From the NCBI GenBank assembly GCA_900549685.1, contig UROX01000078.1, forward strand, positions 1 to 11,421: 11,421 nucleotides of DNA, in the 5' to 3' direction. Both the position numbers and the translations under genes were made by a program. Positions 6,123-11,421 of the stretch are shown here, piece by piece. Every line of letters starts with the position of its first letter. The first letter of the stretch is position 1. Under the pieces are notes generated by a model, which was given only the letters and a program-made list of their open reading frames with translations, made no database searches and was not told the DNA's origin. Origin of the DNA: an uncultured Alistipes sp. (lineage in GTDB: Bacteria > Bacteroidota > Bacteroidia > Bacteroidales > Rikenellaceae).

Positions 6123-7934
6123 ATGAATCTTTTCATCAAACACTGCCTCCGGGCAAGTATTCTGCTCGGTCTGTCGGCAGGCTATGCGACGGCACAGAAC
6201 GTAAACAGCGACGCATGGGCGGCCACCGATGCGCTGGGACGCAAGGTCCGCGAATACGACGAGGCCGGCGACAAGAAAAAAGACAAATTCGTAGCCATGT
6301 TCTACTGGACGTGGCACATCGAAGGACAGGCCTCGCGCGATTCGGTACGAAACGTCACGCAGATTCTGCGCGAACACCCCGAAGCGGCGGCCGACTTCGA
6401 CCATCCCGCATGGGGACCGGGACACGGATACTGTTTCTGGGAACAACCTCTGTTGGGTTACTACCGGACAGACGACCCGTGGGTGCTGCGCAAGCACGCC
6501 GAAATGCTGGCCGACGCCGGTGTGGACGCCGTGTTCTTCGACTGTACCAACGGAAGCATGACGTGGAAAGCCTCTTACGACGTACTGATCGACGTATGGA
6601 CACAGGCCCAGAAAGACGGCGTGAACGTCCCGAAAATCGCCTTCATGCTACCTTTCGGCCCTACCGGCGATTCGCGCAAGGCTCTGCGTCAGCTCTATGA
6701 CGATATTTACAGCAAGGGAAGAGCCGAGAGCCTGTGGTTCATCTGGAAAGGCAAACCTTGCATCATGGCCTATCCCGACAACCTGACCGACTCGCCCGAG
6801 GACCGGGCCATCGCCGAATTCTTCACGTTCCGTCCCGGCCAGCCCGACTACGTGAACGGTCCGTCGCGTAAGGATCAGTGGGGATGGATGGAAGTCTACC
6901 CGCAGAACGGCTACACCCCGACGGCGGACGGAGGCTACGAACAGGTCGTGGTAAGCATCGGCCAGAATGCGAATGCCGCCAGCGGCGGACACTGCTACGC
7001 TTTCAACGCCCCGGGCGGCTACGGACGCAGTTTCAGCATGCTCCACGGCTTCGATCCCCGCGTGGACGGATATCTTTACGGATGGAACTTCCAGGAACAG
7101 TGGAGCAGAGCGTTCGAACTCGATCCCGAACTGGTGTTCGTGACCGGATGGAACGAATTCATCGCCGGACAGCACAAGGCATGGCCTCCGCACAATCCCA
7201 ACACGCCGTTCGCCTTCCCCGACCAATACAACTGGGATTGCAGCCGCGACATCGAGCCCAATGCCGGATGGGGCGACAAGGGCGATGTCTACTATCTCCA
7301 GCTCATTGACAACGTCCGGAAATTCAAAGGTATGGACAAACCCGAGAAGGCATCGGCTCCGCACTCCGTCAAAATCGGAAAAGCCGACGACTGGGACGAA
7401 GTGGCCCCTTACTACAAACACTATAAGGGCAATACCTTCCACCGCGATCACAGAGGACGGTACGACCAGTATTACACGAACAACACGGGCCGCAATGACA
7501 TCGTAGGCGCCAAGGTGGCACGCGACGACAAGAACATCTATTTCCTCGTCGAAACCGCCGAAAAACTCTCGCCCTCGTCCGACCGCAACTGGATGATGCT
7601 CTTCATCGACGCCGACCGCGACAAGAACACAGGATGGAACGGCTACGACTTTATCGTGAACAGGGTCAGCCCCAAAGGAAAGAAAGTGTTCGTAGAACGA
7701 AACGTCGGTGGACGCTGGGAATGGGAACCCGCAGGAGAAGGCCGATTCGCAGTCCGGAACGACAAACTCGAAATGCAGATCGCCAGACAGCTCCTCGATC
7801 TGCTCGGAGAGGACATCGACATCGAGTTCAAATGGAACGACAACATGCAGGAGAACGGAAACATCATGGACTTCTACGTCAATGGAGACACCGCTCCCGG
7901 AGGTCGGTTCAACTTCGTTTATTCCACCAAATAA
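6123..7934 (+). CDS. Secreted GH71/GH99-like glycosidase with C-terminal CBM9/DOMON-like domain, copy B
   Basis: The 603-residue paralogue of the preceding gene has its own signal peptide (LRASILLGLSAG core, cleavage near ATA-Q). Mature residues then begin with the same NVNSDAWAATDALGRKVRE stretch, but encoded with many silent differences. Catalytic-domain landmarks are conserved: FVAMFYWTWH, Asp140 in DAVFFDCTN, and FVTGWNEFIAG with Glu345 and Ala348. Loops differ from copy A after FYWTWH, around HPAWG (two residues shorter), after QNG/QHGY, and after NEF.AG where QHKAWPPHNPN replaces MWLPEHSWNG. These lie beside probable active-site strands and could change specificity. From Cys373 to Tyr600 (228 residues) the protein is identical to copy A. 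The stop is 21 bases before the GH106 ATG, so those two genes are almost certainly co-transcribed. As for copy A, substrate is unknown. Confidence 0.75.
   Translation: MNLFIKHCLRASILLGLSAGYATAQNVNSDAWAATDALGRKVREYDEAGDKKKDKFVAMFYWTWHIEGQASRDSVRNVTQILREHPEAAADFDHPAWGPGHGYCFWEQPLLGYYRTDDPWVLRKHAEMLADAGVDAVFFDCTNGSMTWKASYDVLIDVWTQAQKDGVNVPKIAFMLPFGPTGDSRKALRQLYDDIYSKGRAESLWFIWKGKPCIMAYPDNLTDSPEDRAIAEFFTFRPGQPDYVNGPSRKDQWGWMEVYPQNGYTPTADGGYEQVVVSIGQNANAASGGHCYAFNAPGGYGRSFSMLHGFDPRVDGYLYGWNFQEQWSRAFELDPELVFVTGWNEFIAGQHKAWPPHNPNTPFAFPDQYNWDCSRDIEPNAGWGDKGDVYYLQLIDNVRKFKGMDKPEKASAPHSVKIGKADDWDEVAPYYKHYKGNTFHRDHRGRYDQYYTNNTGRNDIVGAKVARDDKNIYFLVETAEKLSPSSDRNWMMLFIDADRDKNTGWNGYDFIVNRVSPKGKKVFVERNVGGRWEWEPAGEGRFAVRNDKLEMQIARQLLDLLGEDIDIEFKWNDNMQENGNIMDFYVNGDTAPGGRFNFVYSTK
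7308..7891 (+). repeat. 584-bp perfect direct repeat, copy 2
   Basis: Identical to 5426-6009 at an offset of 1,882 bases; it encodes the linker and binding module of copy B. The catalytic part aligns at an offset of 1,879 bases, so a 3-bp length difference lies between the two regions, in the variable loop after NEF.AG. Confidence 0.95.
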
Positions 7935-7955
7935 AATACTCAAACCATCAACACC

Positions 7956-10900
7956 ATGAAAAAAACGCTAAAACTTTCGCTCTGTGCTCTGGCAGGCGCC
8001 ATGCTGGCGGGCTGCACGGACAGCGCACAAGGTCCGGCGAGCGTGGCTCCCGATGTACTCGCATCGGGCTTCGTTACGCCGCCCGATTCGATCCAGACCA
8101 GCGTCTACTGGTACTGGATTTCGAACAACATTTCGAAAGAAGGGGTCGAAAAAGACCTCGAATCGATGAAGAAAGCCGGTATCAACCGCGCTTTCATCGG
8201 CAACATCGGACAGGACGACGTGCCGTACGGCAACGTCAAGATGTTGAGCGAGGAGTGGTGGGACATCCTGCACGCCGCACTCAAGAAAGCGACCGAACTC
8301 GACATCGAAATCGGTATTTTCAACTCGCCGGGCTGGAGCCAGTCGGGTGGTCCGTGGGTATCGGCCGAACAGGCCATGCGCTATCTGACTTCGTCGGAAA
8401 CCCGCGTGAACGGTCCCCAGAAACTGAGCGTAAAACTCGACAAACCGATCGACATTTTCCAGGACGTACGGGTGATCGCCTATCCCGCCCCGAAGAACGA
8501 CCTTCTCACGCTGAACGCATCGAACGGAACGATCACGTCGTCCCCCGCCGTCGCAGGGCTGGACAAAGTGACGGACGGCGATAAAACGACCGGCATCGCC
8601 ATTCCCAAAGGCGGCAAGATCGCGATCGACTTCAAGGCCGCCGAGCCTTTCACGGCCCGCAGCCTGACGGTCAAACCGACCGAACATGCGATGGGCGCAC
8701 GAGGCGAGCTGCAAGTAAAAGAGGGTGACAACTACCGCACACTCACCGCATTCGACATCAACCGTACGAACACGGAACTGAATGTCGGCTTCGACCGTTA
8801 CGCCCCGGTCGTCGTGTCGATTCCCGCCACGACGGCAACCGACTTCCGCGTCGTGATTTCGAACGCCAACGAAGGCAGCGGACTGGCCGAAGTAACCCTC
8901 GCAGCCGCTCCCCGCGTGGAACGTTACAGCGAAAAAACGCTGGCCAAGATGCACCCGACTCCGCTGCCCTACTGGAAGGACTACCAGTGGCCCGCACAAC
9001 CGACGGTGGATGACGCGGCGCTGACGGTCGATGCGGCCGCCGTACAGGACATTTCGCAGTACATGGCCGAAGACGGCACGCTGAACTGGGACGTACCCGA
9101 AGGCGAATGGGTGATTCTGCGTATGGGTATGACGCCCACCGGAACGACCAACAGCCCGGCTTCGCCCGAAGCGACCGGTTACGAAACCGACAAGATGAGC
9201 AGAGAGCACATCGAAAAACATTTCGACGCCCACATGGGCGAAATTCTGCGCCGCATTCCGGCCGAAGACCGCAAGACGTTCCGTGTGGTCGTGCAGGACA
9301 GCTACGAGACCGGCGGACAGAACTTCACCGACGGCATGATCGAAGAGTTCCAGACCCGTTACGGTTACGACCCCACGCCCTTCCTGCCGGTCTATAACGG
9401 CATCGTCGTGGAAAGTCCGGAAGCCTCGGACCGCTTCCTGTGGGACGTACGCCGCATGGTGGCCGACAAGGTGGCCTACGATTACGTAGGCGGTCTGCGT
9501 GACGCCAGCCACAAATACGGTCTGCACACATGGCTCGAAAACTACGGTCACTGGGGCTTCCCCGGCGAATTCCTGATGTACGGCGGCCAGTCCGACGAGA
9601 TCGGGGGCGAATTCTGGAGCGAAGGCGAGCTGGGCGACATCGAGAACCGCGCGGCATCGTCCTGCGGCCACATCTACGGCAAAACGAAGATCTCCGCCGA
9701 ATCGAACACCTGTGCGGGCAACTCGTTCGCCCGTTACCCCGGCGTCATCAAACAGCGTGGCGACCGTTTCTTCGCCGAAGGCATCAACAACACGCTGCTG
9801 CACGTCTACATCACGCAGCCCGACGACCGTCTGCCGGGTGTGAACGCATGGTTCGGTAACGAATTCAACCGTCACAACACATGGTTCTCGCAGATCGACG
9901 CCTACATCACCTACCTCAAACGGGCGAACTTCATGCTGCAACAGGGTCTCAACGTGGCCGACGTAGCCTATTTCATCGGCGAAGACGCGCCGAAGATGAC
10001 AGGTATCGCCGATCCGGCTCTGCCTGCCGGCTACCAGTTCGACTACATGAATGCCGAAGTGATCGAAAAATACATGACCGTCAAAGACGGCAAGATCACG
10101 CTGCCTCACGGTACGCAATACCGTATCCTCGTACTGCCCCAGCTCGAAACGATGCGTCCCGAAGTGCTGGCCAAGATCCAGCAGCTCGTCAAGGACGGAG
10201 CCGTCGTGATGGGTCCCGCACCGAGCCGCTCGCCCAGCCAGCAGAACCAGCCCATCGCCGACGAACAGGTCAAAGCGATGGCCGCCGAAATGTGGGGCGA
10301 CGTGGACGGACAGAACGTCAAATCGCGTCAGTACGGCAAAGGCATGATCCTCAACGGCATGACGATGGAAGAAGCCTTCGCGCTGATCGACTGTATCCCC
10401 GACTGCCGCATTCCGGACGGCGCTCCCGTACATTACGGTCACCGGACGTTGCGCAACGGCGAGATCTACTTCGTCAGCAACCAGAGCAACGAAACGATCA
10501 CCGTAACGCCCGAATTCCGCGTAACGGGTCTGCAGCCCGAACTGTGGAACCCCGTAACCGGCGAAATCCGCAACCTGCCCGCCTACGAGCAGAAAGCCGG
10601 AGCAACGGCCGTTCCGATGAAACTGGCTCCCTACGAAAGCGCATTCATCGTATTCAACGACAAGGCCGGTGCAGCCAAAGCCTCCGGAGTGGAAGCCAAC
10701 TATCCGGAAGCGACCGCGATCGCCGAGATCCAGGGTCCGTGGAGCGTCGATTTCCTCGACAAGGTACGCGGTCCGCAGGAACCCGTCGTATTCGAAACGC
10801 TGACCGACTGGACGGCCAACGCCGACGACAAGATTAAATACTACTCGGGTTCGGCCGTCTATAAGAACACGTTCGAACTGGACGCCGTTCCGGCCGGCAG

Positions 10901-11207
10901 CAACGTACTGCTGAACCTGAACGACTTCGTGGCCATGGCCCGCGTGAAAGTGAACGGTCAGGATGCCGGTACGGTATGGACCGCGCCCTACAAGCTCGAC
11001 ATCACGAAGCTGGTCAAAGAAGGCGAAAACGAAGTGGAAATCGAAGTGGTCAATACGTGGGTGAACCGCCTGATCGGCGACAAGAAGCTGCCCGAAGCCC
11101 AGCGGACGACATGGACTTCCGTATGTTCGTGGAACGCCGACTCTCCGCTGCAGAAGGCCGGTCTGATCGGTCCTGTGGTTCTCGAGAGCGTCACCTACAT
11201 CGAATAG
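7956..11207 (+). CDS. GH106-type alpha-L-rhamnosidase-like lipoprotein
   Basis: The 1,083-residue protein has a lipoprotein signal with lipobox LAGC (Cys20), so the mature protein is lipid-anchored; which membrane and face is not decided (TDSAQ after Cys is not a clear surface-export signal). Residues about 45-150 match the GH106 N-terminal barrel (VYWYWISNNISKEGVEKDLESMKKAGINRAF, EIGIFNSPGWSQSGGPW). About 200-330 is a beta-rich insert resembling a carbohydrate-binding fold. The barrel resumes with VVVQDSYETGG (Glu451), RYGYDPTPFLP, TWLENYGHWGFPGEF and DEIGGEFW (Glu552); GH106 uses conserved glutamates in this central region, and these two are candidates. About 926-1080 is a C-terminal galactose-binding-like sandwich (VKVNGQDAGTVWTAPYKLDIT, VVNTWVNRLIGD). 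The length fits GH106. The expected reaction is release of terminal L-rhamnose from a complex glycan. It is the last gene of the operon, before two hairpins. Family is well supported; rhamnose specificity rests on family knowledge. Confidence 0.82.
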   Translation: MKKTLKLSLCALAGAMLAGCTDSAQGPASVAPDVLASGFVTPPDSIQTSVYWYWISNNISKEGVEKDLESMKKAGINRAFIGNIGQDDVPYGNVKMLSEEWWDILHAALKKATELDIEIGIFNSPGWSQSGGPWVSAEQAMRYLTSSETRVNGPQKLSVKLDKPIDIFQDVRVIAYPAPKNDLLTLNASNGTITSSPAVAGLDKVTDGDKTTGIAIPKGGKIAIDFKAAEPFTARSLTVKPTEHAMGARGELQVKEGDNYRTLTAFDINRTNTELNVGFDRYAPVVVSIPATTATDFRVVISNANEGSGLAEVTLAAAPRVERYSEKTLAKMHPTPLPYWKDYQWPAQPTVDDAALTVDAAAVQDISQYMAEDGTLNWDVPEGEWVILRMGMTPTGTTNSPASPEATGYETDKMSREHIEKHFDAHMGEILRRIPAEDRKTFRVVVQDSYETGGQNFTDGMIEEFQTRYGYDPTPFLPVYNGIVVESPEASDRFLWDVRRMVADKVAYDYVGGLRDASHKYGLHTWLENYGHWGFPGEFLMYGGQSDEIGGEFWSEGELGDIENRAASSCGHIYGKTKISAESNTCAGNSFARYPGVIKQRGDRFFAEGINNTLLHVYITQPDDRLPGVNAWFGNEFNRHNTWFSQIDAYITYLKRANFMLQQGLNVADVAYFIGEDAPKMTGIADPALPAGYQFDYMNAEVIEKYMTVKDGKITLPHGTQYRILVLPQLETMRPEVLAKIQQLVKDGAVVMGPAPSRSPSQQNQPIADEQVKAMAAEMWGDVDGQNVKSRQYGKGMILNGMTMEEAFALIDCIPDCRIPDGAPVHYGHRTLRNGEIYFVSNQSNETITVTPEFRVTGLQPELWNPVTGEIRNLPAYEQKAGATAVPMKLAPYESAFIVFNDKAGAAKASGVEANYPEATAIAEIQGPWSVDFLDKVRGPQEPVVFETLTDWTANADDKIKYYSGSAVYKNTFELDAVPAGSNVLLNLNDFVAMARVKVNGQDAGTVWTAPYKLDITKLVKEGENEVEIEVVNTWVNRLIGDKKLPEAQRTTWTSVCSWNADSPLQKAGLIGPVVLESVTYIE

Positions 11208-11215
11208 AACTTCAT

Positions 11216-11232
11216 GCAGGAACGATTCCTGC
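11216..11232 (+). other. Perfect hairpin just after the GH106 stop
   Basis: GCAGGAA (11216-11222) and TTCCTGC (11226-11232) form a 7-bp stem with a CGA loop, 8 bases after the stop codon. No T tract follows. It lies just before the real terminator at 11244 and may protect the mRNA 3' end or help the polymerase pause. Confidence 0.5.
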
Positions 11233-11243
11233 CTCTCGTAAGG

Positions 11244-11282
11244 AAAAGCGGATGCCGTTGCGGCGTCCGCTTTTTATTTTTT
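11244..11282 (+). terminator. Intrinsic terminator of the enzyme operon
   Basis: AAAAGCGGATGCC (11244-11256) pairs with GGCGTCCGCTTTT (11262-11274), a 13-bp stem with one T-G wobble and a 5-base loop, followed by T5-A-T6 (11271-11282). The sequence is a textbook rho-independent terminator for transcription running left to right. Confidence 0.9.
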
Positions 11283-11311
11283 CCGTCTTCAAACAAAACC
11301 CAACGACCAGA

Positions 11312-11342
11312 TTGACTTTCTCGCCTATTTACATTATATTCG
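11312..11342 (+). promoter_or_regulatory. Candidate promoter reading out of the window
   Basis: TTG at 11312-11314 and TATATTCG at 11335-11342 are 20 bases apart and fit the Bacteroidetes -33/-7 pattern (7 of 8 in the -7 box). It lies 30 bases after the operon terminator, so it would drive a gene beyond 11421. Bases 11343-11421 hold no coding sequence that I can support. Confidence 0.35.
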
Positions 11343-11421
11343 TCATATCACAGTAAAAGCACAAATCTCCGACCTCGGCCAGCCAACTATAAAAACACAA
11401 TCATCCGACAAAACCAGACAT

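Noticed and set aside
5426..7891. Direct repeats as the edges of a mobile element
   Set aside because: They lie inside coding sequence at equivalent positions of two paralogues; there is no transposase, terminal inverted repeat or target duplication.
6648..7943. 431-codon minus-strand frame over copy B, with a similar frame (4913-5569) over copy A
   Set aside because: It is present in both paralogues only because the sense sequence is duplicated; its composition is that of an antisense shadow.
7968..10442. Very long open frame (824 codons) on the minus strand inside the GH106 gene
   Set aside because: Its translation is rich in Val, Arg, Gly, His and Phe with no domain pattern; it is the antisense shadow of a GC-rich coding gene whose + strand product has clear family motifs.

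Overview
The window looks like chromosomal DNA of a gut-type Bacteroidales bacterium, most likely a GC-rich lineage such as Alistipes (genus level is a guess). Three things support this: a hybrid two-component system that joins a periplasmic propeller sensor, histidine kinase, receiver and AraC-type output in one chain; starts with no Shine-Dalgarno sequence; and promoter-like TTTG/TAnnTTTG elements. All genes are on the + strand and very little DNA is non-coding.

Layout: (1) 24-4105, a hybrid two-component sensor/regulator (HTCS) gene that is broken near position 959. The first 312 codons are in one frame and the rest is in another, and a beta-propeller motif is missing at the joint. (2) 4106-4237, a regulatory gap with a hairpin, a promoter candidate and a leader stem-loop. 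(3) 4238-6052 and 6123-7934, two tandem paralogues of a secreted GH71/GH99-like glycosidase with a C-terminal CBM9/DOMON-like domain, separated by a strong intrinsic terminator. (4) 7956-11207, a large lipoprotein of the GH106 (alpha-L-rhamnosidase) type. (5) 11208-11421, two hairpins, the second a strong terminator, then a promoter-like element that would read out of the window.

The set reads as a small polysaccharide-utilisation cluster without SusC/SusD in view. The HTCS would sense a glycan fragment in the periplasm and switch on the enzyme genes from the promoter near 4150. The two secreted GH71/99-like enzymes and the GH106 lipoprotein would cut a rhamnose-containing glycan. The substrate is an inference; nothing in the sequence fixes it.

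Most notable: the two GH71/99-like genes share a 584-bp block without a single mismatch (5426-6009 and 7308-7891) covering the binding module, while their catalytic halves have diverged even at silent sites. This is the signature of gene conversion (or of an assembly problem). Both copies also carry Ala where GH99 enzymes have the second Glu of the NExxEG motif. The HTCS break fits a loss of about 22 bp that removed exactly one propeller signature. No CRISPR, tRNA, rRNA or insertion sequence was seen.
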